This document shows positions 7,040 to 13,685 of a DNA stretch of 19,309 nucleotides, piece by piece. The position numbers were made by a program, and so were the translations under genes. Below the pieces are notes generated by a model. The model was not told the DNA's origin. It did no database searches and saw only the letters and a program-made list of their open reading frames with translations. Each line of letters begins with the position of its first letter. The stretch's first letter is position 1. Source of the stretch: an uncultured Eggerthella sp. (GTDB taxonomy: Bacteria > Actinomycetota > Coriobacteriia > Coriobacteriales > Eggerthellaceae); NCBI GenBank assembly GCA_900548955.1, contig URMQ01000022.1:1-19309 (forward strand), read 5' to 3'.

Positions 7040-7969
7040 ATGGAACTAGTCAGTAGGATTACTGGAGCTACAAGGCTCATGGGAGTAATTGGAGCGTCGT
7101 TGGAGCATTCCAGTTCGCCAGAAATTCATAATGCGGTTTTCGAAAAACTGGGCTGGGATTATGCGTATGCGACTACCACGATGCAGCCGATAATCAAAAC
7201 GGCAAACCATACGGTGTTGTATGCGTATGTGCCGCTTGGGGTAGCGGAGCAAGATCTGGAATCAGCAGTTCGTGGTTTAGAGGCGCTTGGCTTCTTGGGT
7301 TATAACGTTGCCGCTCCTCACAAGAAACGCATTCTGCCCTATTTGCATGAAGTATCGCGTGTGGCAGAAATTATGGGTGCCGTAAACACCGTTGTTATTC
7401 AGGGCGGTCGTTCGCTGGGTGACAATGCTGACGGCGCCGCATTTATGCGCAATTTGGTGCTCAACGGAGTAAATATTCTGGGAAAGAAAATCACTGTGTT
7501 AGGTGCTGGCGGTGCTGCATCGGCAGTTATCGTACAGGCAGCGCTTGATGGGGTAGCTCAGATTGACGTGTTTAATCGTGACGACTCGTATGTAAAAGGC
7601 GGTAAAGCGCTTATTGAACGTTTGCGCGAAGCATCTGATTGTGAAGTCACCTTATATGATTTAGCGGACACCGATCAGCTGCGTAAATCTATTTCCGAAT
7701 CAGCTCTTCTACTTAATGCAACAGTTGTTGGTTCTCCTGATGAGCCGGGTTGTTTAGTGGATGAATCGCTGATCACTCCTGATCTTATTGTTGCTGATAT
7801 GGTTTACGCTCCGCGTGAAACGGAGTTGCTGGCTCGCGCAAAGGCAAAGGGAAATAAAACCATTGATGGTGTTGGTGTGTTCTTGCAACAAGCCGCTATT
7901 GGTGAGCGTTTGTGGGTCGGTCGCGAAATGCCACTTGATTATGTGCGCGAGCGCTTCTTCTCGGAATAG
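7040..7969 (+). CDS. aroE: Shikimate dehydrogenase
   Basis: This enzyme reduces 3-dehydroshikimate to shikimate with NADPH in the aromatic amino acid pathway. Seen: substrate-side SSSP at 24-27 in GASLEHSSSPEIHN, NVAAPHK with the catalytic Lys95, GAVNTVV, Asp131 in GDNADG, the nucleotide loop LGAGGAASAV, and the C-terminal DGVGVFLQQA. Some consensus residues are altered (SLSP to SSSP, NVT to NVA, NTDG to NADG) but Lys and Asp are kept. At 309 residues it is somewhat long, because residues about 41-60 look like an extra block bounded by a repeated YAY (see the repeat at 7160-7229). AGAAAGG precedes the ATG. The kinase of the next-but-one pathway step may be encoded at 14632. Confidence 0.9.
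   Translation: MELVSRITGATRLMGVIGASLEHSSSPEIHNAVFEKLGWDYAYATTTMQPIIKTANHTVLYAYVPLGVAEQDLESAVRGLEALGFLGYNVAAPHKKRILPYLHEVSRVAEIMGAVNTVVIQGGRSLGDNADGAAFMRNLVLNGVNILGKKITVLGAGGAASAVIVQAALDGVAQIDVFNRDDSYVKGGKALIERLREASDCEVTLYDLADTDQLRKSISESALLLNATVVGSPDEPGCLVDESLITPDLIVADMVYAPRETELLARAKAKGNKTIDGVGVFLQQAAIGERLWVGREMPLDYVRERFFSE
7160..7229 (+). repeat. 10-bp direct repeat bounding a 60-bp in-frame block in aroE
   Basis: TATGCGTATG occurs at 7160-7169 and 7220-7229, exactly 60 bp apart. Deleting one period would give WDYAYVPLGV, which matches the usual AroE sequence at that place. The block adds 20 residues (starting YAYATTTMQP) between the first strands of the substrate domain. Confidence 0.65.
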
Positions 7970-7991
7970 AGGTTAAAGTTCTGGCGGAGGA

Positions 7992-8100
7992 AGTAGGATT
8001 CGAAATCTTTGCGCGGCAAAGATTTCATGACCTCAGGCTATCGCCTTCGGCCCTAAACAGCCCACTGGGCTGTTTACACCTCATCGGTTCGAATCCTACT
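7992..8100. repeat. Foldback element with tRNA-derived ends and inner hairpins
   Basis: The ends AGTAGGATTCGAA (7992-8004) and TTCGAATCCTACT (8088-8100) are a perfect 13-bp inverted repeat made of tRNA-Ser T-arm and acceptor sequence. Inside are an 11-bp perfect hairpin with a 3-nt loop (8002-8026, GAAATCTTTGC / GCAAAGATTTC) and a 10-bp perfect hairpin with an ACT loop (8054-8076, TAAACAGCCC / GGGCTGTTTA), with a GC-rich segment between them. The whole could fold as a branched structure in DNA or RNA. It is not a tRNA: no anticodon arm or coherent acceptor stem can be drawn. The family is unrecognised. Confidence 0.7.
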
Positions 8101-8117
8101 AAGGTAAAAGTGCAGAA

Positions 8118-8149
8118 ACAAAAAAGCGTACGCATTTCTGCGCACGCTT
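8118..8149 (-). terminator. Terminator of tRNA-Ser(UGA)
   Basis: On the minus strand, just past the tRNA CCA, AAGCGTGCGCA and TGCGTACGCTT form an 11-bp stem (one G-U pair) with a GAAA loop, followed by a T-run. This is a textbook factor-independent terminator. Confidence 0.88.
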
Positions 8150-8158
8150 GTAACTTTC

Positions 8159-8246
8159 TGGCGGAGGAAGTAGGATTCGAACCCACGGTGCCTCTCGGCA
8201 CAACGGTTTTCAAGACCGCCGCATTCGTCCGCTCTGCCATTCCTCC
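8159..8246 (-). tRNA. tRNA-Ser, anticodon UGA
   Basis: A complete 88-nt class II tRNA with encoded CCA. The acceptor stem is GGAGGAA / TTCCTCC with discriminator G. The anticodon loop CTTGAAA gives TGA. The long variable arm (GTGCCGAGAGGCAC) is typical of tRNA-Ser, and the T-loop is TTCGAAT. It decodes UCA and related codons. It has its own promoter and terminator. Confidence 0.97.
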
Positions 8247-8262
8247 GTTTTTAGCACGAACT

Positions 8263-8271
8263 AGGATACCA
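8263..8271 (-). promoter_or_regulatory. Extended -10 promoter of tRNA-Ser(UGA)
   Basis: The minus strand reads TGGTATCCT, an extended -10 (TGn followed by TATCCT), about 17 bases before the tRNA 5' end. No strong -35 is visible. Confidence 0.4.
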
Positions 8272-8310
8272 TATTTGCAAGCAATTCGGTAATGAATATC
8301 CTATGATGGT

Positions 8311-8347
8311 TTGAATAAAACTAAAAAGGCGGATAATTCCGCGGAAT
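8311..8347 (+). promoter_or_regulatory. Candidate promoter with palindrome upstream of tadA
   Basis: TTGAAT (8311-8316) and GATAAT (8332-8337) are 15 bp apart. A perfect 12-bp palindrome ATTCCGCGGAAT (8336-8347) overlaps the expected start region and could be a repressor site. The alternative stem GCGGA-TAAT-TCCGC uses some of the same bases. Confidence 0.35.
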
Positions 8348-8394
8348 CTGTACGCACTTAAGAAGTGGATCATTCACAGCAGGAAGTAGCTTGT

Positions 8395-8937
8395 ATGCAA
8401 CAGGAAACAACTAGTACACAGCAAGAAAAGGATGCTTACTTTATGGGTCTTGCGCTAGAGCAGGCAAAGATTGCAGGAGAGCAGGATGAGGTGCCTATAG
8501 GTGCTGTTGTTGTGTATGGAGACCACGTTATTGCACAAGGCTACAATCGTCGCGAAATAGATAATGATCCTGCAGGGCATGCGGAATTCATTGCTCTAAA
8601 AAAAGCGTCGGAGCACTTGGGGGCTTGGCGTCTCTCGGGGTGCACGGTGTATGTAACACTTGAGCCTTGTTTAATGTGTGCGGGGCTTATGTATCAGGCG
8701 CGTATTGATCGCTGCGTTTATGGTGCGGCTGATCCCAAAGCGGGAGCTTTAGGGTCTCTATATTCTATTAACGCTGATGATCGGCTTAATCATATTTTTG
8801 AGGTCACTGCTGGAGTGCGCAGCGAAGAAAGCGCCAATCTTTTGCAAACCTTCTTTCGTGAAAAACGTCAACGTAACAAAGAGCGAAGGAAACAGGCGCA
8901 AGAGGTCGAAACTGGCTATCATAAAAACGAAGCCTAG
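8395..8937 (+). CDS. tadA: tRNA-specific adenosine deaminase
   Basis: TadA converts adenosine to inosine at the wobble position of tRNA-Arg(ACG). The zinc deaminase motifs are complete: His62 and catalytic Glu64 in HAEFIAL, then Cys92 and Cys95 in PCLMCAG. EVPIGAVVV near the start is also typical. I place the start at ATG 8395 (180 residues) because AGGAAG lies eight bases before it; the longer frame from GTG 8365 has no good ribosome site. The C-terminal tail (about 30 residues) is very basic, as expected for tRNA contact. It is followed after 133 bp by ispE. Confidence 0.93.
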   Translation: MQQETTSTQQEKDAYFMGLALEQAKIAGEQDEVPIGAVVVYGDHVIAQGYNRREIDNDPAGHAEFIALKKASEHLGAWRLSGCTVYVTLEPCLMCAGLMYQARIDRCVYGAADPKAGALGSLYSINADDRLNHIFEVTAGVRSEESANLLQTFFREKRQRNKERRKQAQEVETGYHKNEA

Positions 8938-9070
8938 TAAGTAGCTCAAAAGTTCTAGCACCACAGAAGTCTAACAACACAGAAGAGAAACTGTGTATCA
9001 TGAAAGCAAAACTGCGTGTCACGAAATGACATCTCAATTATGAAACAACATCCAAAGAGAGGTTGAGCCA

Positions 9071-9985
9071 GTGAAGAATTACGTGAAGCTTATTTCTCCT
9101 GCTAAGGTGAATTTAGTTTTGGCAGTGGGCGAAAAACGTAAAGATGGCTTCCATGAGGTAAATACCATTATGCACTCGCTAGCATTGCATGATTCACTTA
9201 TCATGCGTCGTTTCGAAGAAGATGAAGCGCAGGGCTTAAAAGTGGTTTTACGCTGCGAAACATCGGGAGATATTGATCCTCTAGATGTACCAGCAGAAGA
9301 CAACATTGCCTATCGTGCTGTTGTGGAACTTGCAAAAGAACTCGGTCGAGCAGAAAACGAAACCATTCATATGTCGCTTTCTAAGGTTATTCCTGCTCAG
9401 GCTGGTCTTGGTGGTGGATCTTCGAATGCGGCAGCTGCTTTGTTAGGTGCCGCTGCGCTTTGGGGAATAGACTCAAACGATGAACGTATTTTTGCTGTTG
9501 CTTCTAGGTTAGGCGCCGATGTCGCTTTCTTTTTAAAGGGCGGCTGCGCCTATTTATCTGGCAGGGGCGAAATATTTGAATCTAGCCTTAAGCCTCGTCG
9601 TGGATTTGCTCTCCTTGTCCGACCCTCAGCGGGTGTATCCACTGCAAAGGCGTATGCTGCGTTTGATGAAAACCCAAACTACCCTACGCAAGAGTTTCTT
9701 GATTTACTTGCGCAACATACTTCAGGTTCAGAGGTAGAGCTTTGGAACAATCTGACTGATGCTGCTTGCCAGGTTACCCCTGAAGTGAAAGAGGTTATAG
9801 ATTGGGCAAACAGTATGCCTCAGACGCAAAACGTATTACTGTGCGGAAGTGGTTCAGCGGTTTGTATTCTGTGCGATACCTATCAAGATGCGTATGCCTG
9901 TTCACTTGATGCGTTTAAGCGCGAATGGTGGAGCAGGATTACTTCATTTGCGCCTGTTGGCGTTGCAATGGTTGAATCGTACTGA
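9071..9985 (+). CDS. ispE: 4-diphosphocytidyl-2-C-methyl-D-erythritol kinase
   Basis: This GHMP kinase phosphorylates CDP-ME in the MEP route to isoprenoids. The 304 residues match the family. Seen: the AKVNLVL start with KDGFHEV, the phosphate loop PAQAGLGGGSSNAAAA at about 107-122, LGADVAFFL near 147-155 carrying the catalytic Asp, and the third motif LCGSGSAVCIL near 255, where the usual Pro (GSGP) is Ser. The start is GTG with AGAGAGG upstream. The window has no other MEP gene. The 133 bp before it hold only short imperfect repeats (CACAGAAG twice, and ACACAG / CTGTGT). Confidence 0.93.
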   Translation: MKNYVKLISPAKVNLVLAVGEKRKDGFHEVNTIMHSLALHDSLIMRRFEEDEAQGLKVVLRCETSGDIDPLDVPAEDNIAYRAVVELAKELGRAENETIHMSLSKVIPAQAGLGGGSSNAAAALLGAAALWGIDSNDERIFAVASRLGADVAFFLKGGCAYLSGRGEIFESSLKPRRGFALLVRPSAGVSTAKAYAAFDENPNYPTQEFLDLLAQHTSGSEVELWNNLTDAACQVTPEVKEVIDWANSMPQTQNVLLCGSGSAVCILCDTYQDAYACSLDAFKREWWSRITSFAPVGVAMVESY

Positions 9986-10053
9986 GCGTGTTTAGCGTAA
10001 AAAAGTAAGAGTCAACAAGTGAAGTACTAATTCCCGTGAGTAAGGAATCTCCT

Positions 10054-10608
10054 ATGGAAATCGTTCTTATAGTTCTTCTCGTTGTGATTGTTGTATTGGT
10101 TATTGCAGTAATTGCCCTTTATAACAATCTTATCCAATTGCGTAATCGTGTAGACAACGCTTGGGCTCAAGTGGATGTGCAGCTACAGCGCAGATTGGAT
10201 CTTATTCCTAATTTGGTCGAAACGGTAAAAGGATATGCCGGACATGAAAACGATACGTTGCGTCAGGTAACCCAGGCACGTAGTGCGGTAGCGGATGCAG
10301 GGTCTCCTCTTGCTCGTATGCAGGCAGACTCCATGTTGACTAATGCTCTTAAAAGCTTGTTTGCTGTTGCAGAGGCTTATCCCGATTTAAAGGCGAACGC
10401 CAATTTCCAGCAGTTGCAAACTGAACTTGCCGCGACCGAAGACAAAATTAGCTATATGCGTCAAAGCTACAACGACGTGGTTATGTTATATAACAATGCA
10501 ATTCAGACTTTCCCTGGCATGTTGGTAGCGGGGCTGTTCCGTTTCGATAAACGCGAAAGCTTCGATGCCCAGGCATCCGCGGAGGAAGTGCCAAAGGTTT
10601 CGTTCTAG
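10054..10608 (+). CDS. LemA family membrane protein
   Basis: A 184-residue protein with one N-terminal membrane helix (about residues 3-24, almost all I, V and L) followed by the LemA helical domain (VDNAWAQVDVQLQRRLDLIPNLVETVKGY, then YNDVVMLYNNAIQTFPG near the C terminus). The N terminus is probably outside and the helical domain cytoplasmic, as generally predicted for the family; the function is not well defined. I choose ATG 10054 because AAGGA lies just before it, rather than GTG 10036. LemA genes often sit beside DUF2207 or TPM-domain genes, and a DUF2207 gene begins 785 bp downstream, separated by crcB and a tRNA. Confidence 0.92.
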   Translation: MEIVLIVLLVVIVVLVIAVIALYNNLIQLRNRVDNAWAQVDVQLQRRLDLIPNLVETVKGYAGHENDTLRQVTQARSAVADAGSPLARMQADSMLTNALKSLFAVAEAYPDLKANANFQQLQTELAATEDKISYMRQSYNDVVMLYNNAIQTFPGMLVAGLFRFDKRESFDAQASAEEVPKVSF

Positions 10609-10657
10609 CATAAGTGCAAGTGCTAGATAAATTGGAAAAAGACCCCAGGATGTTCAA

Positions 10658-11047
10658 ATGATTTTTAATGCATTTTTAGTAGGGTGCGGTGGTTTTATTG
10701 GCGCTGCATTACGCTATATCTGTTCGCAATTGCTAGGAGGGGTTCCTACTGGTGCTTTTCCGTTTGCGACGTTTGCTATTAATCTTGGAGGTTCTTTTTT
10801 AATTGGCGTAATGTCAGTGTTATTGCCGGCGGTGTTTTCTGACAGCAAACAGCCGCTCTTGTTTATTTCAACAGGAATTTTGGGTGGGTTTACCACGTTT
10901 TCTACCTTCAGTCTAGAAACTTTTGGCCTCTTAGAAGAATCGCGCTATGCCGTGGCAGGAGCTTATGTGCTAGGCTCGGTAGCGGCTTGTATCGTAGGGG
11001 TATGTTTAGGACGAATGCTTGCTCGCGCTCTTGTGGGGCAGTCTTAA
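10658..11047 (+). CDS. crcB: Fluoride channel CrcB/FluC
   Basis: A small (129-residue) four-helix membrane protein that works as a dual-topology dimer and exports fluoride. Family signatures are present: GGFIGAALRY at 11-20, FAINLGGSFLIG near 39-50 with the conserved Asn, and GGFTTFSTFSLE near 75-86 with the sodium and fluoride-path Phe/Thr residues. AGGATG precedes the ATG. It starts 49 bp after lemA, too close for a fluoride riboswitch, so it is probably cotranscribed with lemA. Only one copy is present, consistent with a homodimer. Confidence 0.92.
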   Translation: MIFNAFLVGCGGFIGAALRYICSQLLGGVPTGAFPFATFAINLGGSFLIGVMSVLLPAVFSDSKQPLLFISTGILGGFTTFSTFSLETFGLLEESRYAVAGAYVLGSVAACIVGVCLGRMLARALVGQS

Positions 11048-11192
11048 AATGTTTTTCGTCTTTGAGGTAATAAGGCGCGAAACTTTCGAGTCGCGAGAAA
11101 GTTGAAACGATGAGAAATGTTGAAGTAAGAATTGCTAGCAGCAAAATCTTTTGAGTTATATGCCAAAAGATTGCAAAATTTGAAAATGCAAT
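11048..11192. other. Intergenic region after crcB with two hairpins
   Basis: There is no gene here. AACTTTC / GAAAGTT (about 11083-11105) and AATCTTTTG / CAAAAGATT (11145-11153 and 11164-11172, 10-nt loop) can form stems. Neither is followed by a T-run on the plus strand, so neither is a convincing crcB terminator. Confidence 0.35.
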
Positions 11193-11231
11193 AAAAAAGC
11201 GGTTTAACCAGGTGAAAGTGGTAAACCGCTT
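11193..11231 (-). terminator. Terminator of tRNA-Ser(GCU)
   Basis: AAGCGGTTTA (11197-11206) and TAAACCGCTT (11222-11231) form a 10-bp stem, extended by CCA / TGG after a bulged A. On the minus strand it is followed by six Ts and lies 11 bases past the tRNA CCA. Confidence 0.88.
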
Positions 11232-11242
11232 AAAATTGTAAG

Positions 11243-11333
11243 TGGCGGAGAGCTGGGGATTCGAACCCCAGATACGCTTTTGGCGTATACTCGCTTAGCA
11301 GGCGAGCACCTTCGGCCTCTCGGTCAGCTCTCC
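11243..11333 (-). tRNA. tRNA-Ser, anticodon GCU
   Basis: A 91-nt class II tRNA with encoded CCA. The acceptor is GGAGAGC / GCTCTCC with discriminator G. The loop CTGCTAA gives anticodon GCT, and the long variable arm (TATACGCCAAAAGCGTAT) forms a good stem. It reads AGC/AGU codons. It is on the opposite strand from its neighbours, with its own promoter and terminator. Confidence 0.97.
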
Positions 11334-11352
11334 ATTGACGATGCGACTTGAT

Positions 11353-11381
11353 ATGATAACCTGCCCAGGCCTTTCTTGCAA
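11353..11381 (-). promoter_or_regulatory. Promoter of tRNA-Ser(GCU)
   Basis: On the minus strand TTGCAA (11376-11381) and TATCAT (11353-11358) are 17 bp apart, with the tRNA 5' end about 20 bases past the -10. The -35 touches the AGGAG ribosome site of the divergent DUF2207 gene, so the two are packed very closely. Confidence 0.7.
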
Positions 11382-11392
11382 GGAGAAGAGCA

Positions 11393-13630
11393 GTGCAAAA
11401 CCACGCTTTTTACAAAACAAATAGGTTAATTATCCAGAATGAACCACAAAAGAGTGTTTTCGCTAGGCCAGACACTCAGTCCAGAGCCTTATCTGATAGC
11501 GAAATCCCGTCTATTGTTTCGGTCTCGATAAAGGCTATACCCCCGACCGACGTTGTAGCCTTGTCTGATATTACAGTCTCGAGTAAGGCTGCACCCTCGT
11601 TTGACGTTGCAGTCTTGTCTGATGCTGCGGTCTTGTCTGAGGCTGGTGCTCCATCTAGCGCTGCGGCCTTGTCGAGCGGTGAAGTATCGAAATTCGTGGC
11701 ACTTTTTTTAGCGTTAGTTGCTTTTGTTTTCTCAATCGCATGTTTTATGCCTCACACCGCACTCGCGAAAAGCTACAGCATGCCTAACGTGACCATTGAT
11801 GCGCAGGTGGAAGAAAATGGCGATTTACTTGTAACAGAAAAGCGCGAATTCGATTTCGATGGTTCGTTTACTGCGGTTTGGTGGAATTACAATGATCTCC
11901 CAGAAGGCGCTAGCATTACCATTAATTCTGTTCGCGCGGCTCACGTAAACGACTCCGGAGACATTCAGGGCGAATGGGCCCCACTTTCGAGCGTGCCTTT
12001 CCAGCTTGCTTGGCGTGATGCAGGCGGTCCCGGAAAAACAGTCTACTCTTTCGACGAGGCTCAAAATGCCATATATGTATTCTTTGATGAATCCGATTCA
12101 AAGGTCACTTTTGAGTTGAATTACGTGGTTAAAGATGCCGTTCAAGCGTATTCCGATGTAGGGGAGCTTTACTGGCAATTTGTAGGAAGTCAATGGGAGG
12201 AATCTAGCTCGAATGTTTCTCTTACCGTGACGTTGCCTGTCCCTTCGAATGTGGTAGTAAAACCTGGCGAAACCATTCGCGCGTGGGGGCATGGTCCTCT
12301 TGATGCCACGGTAAACATAGCCAACGATGGCACGGTGACCTATGAAGTTCCCCATGTTGATGCGGGCTCTTACGCTGAAGCTCGAATTGTATTTCCAACT
12401 GAATGGTTAACCGGAATAATTTCAAGCGACAATAACGCTCATTTTTCTACCGCCCATCTTGAAACTGCGTTAAATGAAGAGCGCACTTGGTCTGATCGCG
12501 CTAATGCGCAGCGCGCAGCGTCGCTCGGGGTTATACTTGCGGTGGTTTTAGGCTGCTTGCTTCTGTTGGTCTGGGCACTTCGTTCATTTATTCGTTATGG
12601 CAAAGAATTGCAGCCTCAGGTGCATGATGAGTATTGGCGTGATGTCCCGGTTAAGGGCGAACATCCTGCAGTAATTGGACGCCTCTGCCGTTTTAACAAA
12701 GAAGACGCCGCAGATTTTACGGCGACCATTATGCATTTGGCTAACGAAGGCGCGCTTCTTATCAATAAAGGTTCTTATCAGATCGATGGCACTTTCCGCG
12801 ATAAAACCGTAGAGGACTACTATCTCACTCGCGTGCCCGAAATTGAATTAAAGCTTAATAGCGAAATTGATCGTCAGGCTATGAAATTTCTTTTCGATAC
12901 CGTAGCGGAGGGTCAGTCCTCTCTTTGGTTAGGGACTATTACAGAATATGCGAAAGAACATCCGCAAAGGTTTAGCGATGAAATGACGCGTTGGCAGGGG
13001 ACAGTTTCTGCTCATGTAAACGCGGGGGAATATCTCGAAAGCTATTCAACGGTAAAACGCACCCGAATGGCTTCGATAGGCGTTGTTCTAATAGTAGCGT
13101 GTGTCATAGTCGCTTTCTTGTTTAGTAATCCACTGGTTTTAATTCCTGGAATAGTTACCAGTATTGTTTTGATGGTGGTATCGCGCTTTATGGATCGCCG
13201 CACCCAAAAAGGTGCTGATGCGTATGCACGCTGCGAAGCATTAAAAAAGTGGCTTACCGAATTTTCTGCACTCAATGAACGTCCACCATTGGATGTGAAA
13301 GTCTGGGGTGAATTTATGGTCTATGCCCTCATATTTGGAGTTGCGGAAAAAGCGATGGAAGAATTAGCTAAGGCGGTTCCTGAAGTTGGTGTGGGTAATT
13401 ACTCTGCTATGGGATTGCATGATAGTACCCCTTGGTGGATTTGGTATAGCGCAGGCTATCACACCTCAAACTTGCCCGATGTGGGAACTATGCTGCAGAG
13501 CACCATTTCAAATTCAGTTGCTAGCAGTATTTCTGCTGTTTCGGGCAATTTTTCGTCTGGCGCTGGTATAGGAGGCGGTTTCTCTGGTGGTGGAGGCGGT
13601 GGCTTCGGCGGAGGCGGTGGCGCTCGTTAA
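11393..13630 (+). CDS. DUF2207 membrane protein with long N-terminal extension
   Basis: A 745-residue protein. Residues 1-100 are an unusual Ser/Ala/Val-rich extension with three 18-residue repeats. A hydrophobic segment at about 101-124 ends in ALA-KS, like an internal signal or anchor. An extracellular DUF2207 domain follows (NVTIDAQVEENGDLLVTEKREFDF, then VWWNYNDLP). Then come a membrane helix at about 376-398, a cytoplasmic part, two more helices at about 561-600, and a Gly-rich tail of the form GGGFSGGGGGGFGGGGG seen across this family. The function is unknown; members often occur with LemA, whose gene is close by. The start is GTG with AGGAGA eight bases before it; no nearer start with a ribosome site lies before the hydrophobic segment. 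Confidence 0.87.
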   Translation: MQNHAFYKTNRLIIQNEPQKSVFARPDTQSRALSDSEIPSIVSVSIKAIPPTDVVALSDITVSSKAAPSFDVAVLSDAAVLSEAGAPSSAAALSSGEVSKFVALFLALVAFVFSIACFMPHTALAKSYSMPNVTIDAQVEENGDLLVTEKREFDFDGSFTAVWWNYNDLPEGASITINSVRAAHVNDSGDIQGEWAPLSSVPFQLAWRDAGGPGKTVYSFDEAQNAIYVFFDESDSKVTFELNYVVKDAVQAYSDVGELYWQFVGSQWEESSSNVSLTVTLPVPSNVVVKPGETIRAWGHGPLDATVNIANDGTVTYEVPHVDAGSYAEARIVFPTEWLTGIISSDNNAHFSTAHLETALNEERTWSDRANAQRAASLGVILAVVLGCLLLLVWALRSFIRYGKELQPQVHDEYWRDVPVKGEHPAVIGRLCRFNKEDAADFTATIMHLANEGALLINKGSYQIDGTFRDKTVEDYYLTRVPEIELKLNSEIDRQAMKFLFDTVAEGQSSLWLGTITEYAKEHPQRFSDEMTRWQGTVSAHVNAGEYLESYSTVKRTRMASIGVVLIVACVIVAFLFSNPLVLIPGIVTSIVLMVVSRFMDRRTQKGADAYARCEALKKWLTEFSALNERPPLDVKVWGEFMVYALIFGVAEKAMEELAKAVPEVGVGNYSAMGLHDSTPWWIWYSAGYHTSNLPDVGTMLQSTISNSVASSISAVSGNFSSGAGIGGGFSGGGGGGFGGGGGAR
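11523..11684 (+). repeat. Three degenerate 54-bp tandem repeats in the DUF2207 gene
   Basis: Units begin at about 11523, 11577 and 11631, each opening with a variant of TCTCGATAAAGGCT (TCTCGAGTAAGGCT and TCTTGTCTGAGGCT). Each encodes 18 residues, for example VSIKAIPPTDVVALSDIT and VSSKAAPSFDVAVLSDAA. The units are diverged but keep the reading frame, which argues that this N-terminal stretch is translated. Confidence 0.7.
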
Positions 13631-13633
13631 GGA

Positions 13634-13657
13634 GTGCTGCAGGTAGTGCTGCAGGTG
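13634..13657 (+). repeat. 12-bp tandem repeat after the DUF2207 gene
   Basis: GTGCTGCAGGTA at 13634-13645 is followed directly by GTGCTGCAGGTG at 13646-13657. Each holds a CTGCAG palindrome. The pair lies just upstream of the EamA promoter and overlaps its expected -35 zone. Confidence 0.7.
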
Positions 13658-13671
13658 CGCACATACTTAGC

Positions 13672-13677
13672 TATAAT
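13672..13677 (+). promoter_or_regulatory. Consensus -10 for a leaderless EamA operon transcript
   Basis: A perfect TATAAT is followed by eight bases and then the GTG start at 13686. No Shine-Dalgarno is present, so the mRNA probably begins at or within a base or two of the start codon. The -35 region is weak (CTGCAG at about 17 bp). Confidence 0.5.
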
Positions 13678-13685
13678 ATGCCGCT

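Larger units (their letters stand above)
7979..8181 (-). repeat. 26-bp direct repeat of the tRNA-Ser 3' end
   Basis: The same 26 bases (beginning TTCTGGCGGAGG, ending GGATTCGAA) are found at 7979-8004 and 8156-8181. The right copy is the genuine 3' end of tRNA-Ser(UGA), including CCA and a few flanking bases; the left copy stands alone, 177 bp away. Duplicated tRNA 3' ends are typical of tRNA-targeting integration (attL/attR), but only 151 bp lie between, with no integrase. It could be a scar, a decayed tRNA copy, or part of the foldback element. Confidence 0.75.

Noticed and set aside
7979..8181. Intact integrated mobile element at tRNA-Ser
   Set aside because: The repeated tRNA end would suit attL/attR, but only 151 bp lie between and no integrase gene is present, so at most it is a remnant.
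8025..8240. Open frame on the minus strand across the foldback and tRNA-Ser
   Set aside because: It is translated from tRNA and hairpin sequence, has no ribosome site, and its open length results from the repeats.
8110..8292. Open frame on the plus strand antisense to tRNA-Ser
   Set aside because: It is the complement of the tRNA and its terminator.
8365..8394. Upstream GTG start for tadA
   Set aside because: It lacks a ribosome site, while AGGAAG lies before ATG 8395.
10036..10053. Upstream GTG start for lemA
   Set aside because: The AAGGA ribosome site lies downstream of this GTG and fits ATG 10054.
10609..10657. Fluoride riboswitch before crcB
   Set aside because: Only 49 bp separate it from lemA and no pseudoknot-like pattern is visible.
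11083..11172. Rightward terminators for crcB
   Set aside because: The stems are not followed by a T-run on the plus strand, so only hairpins are reported.
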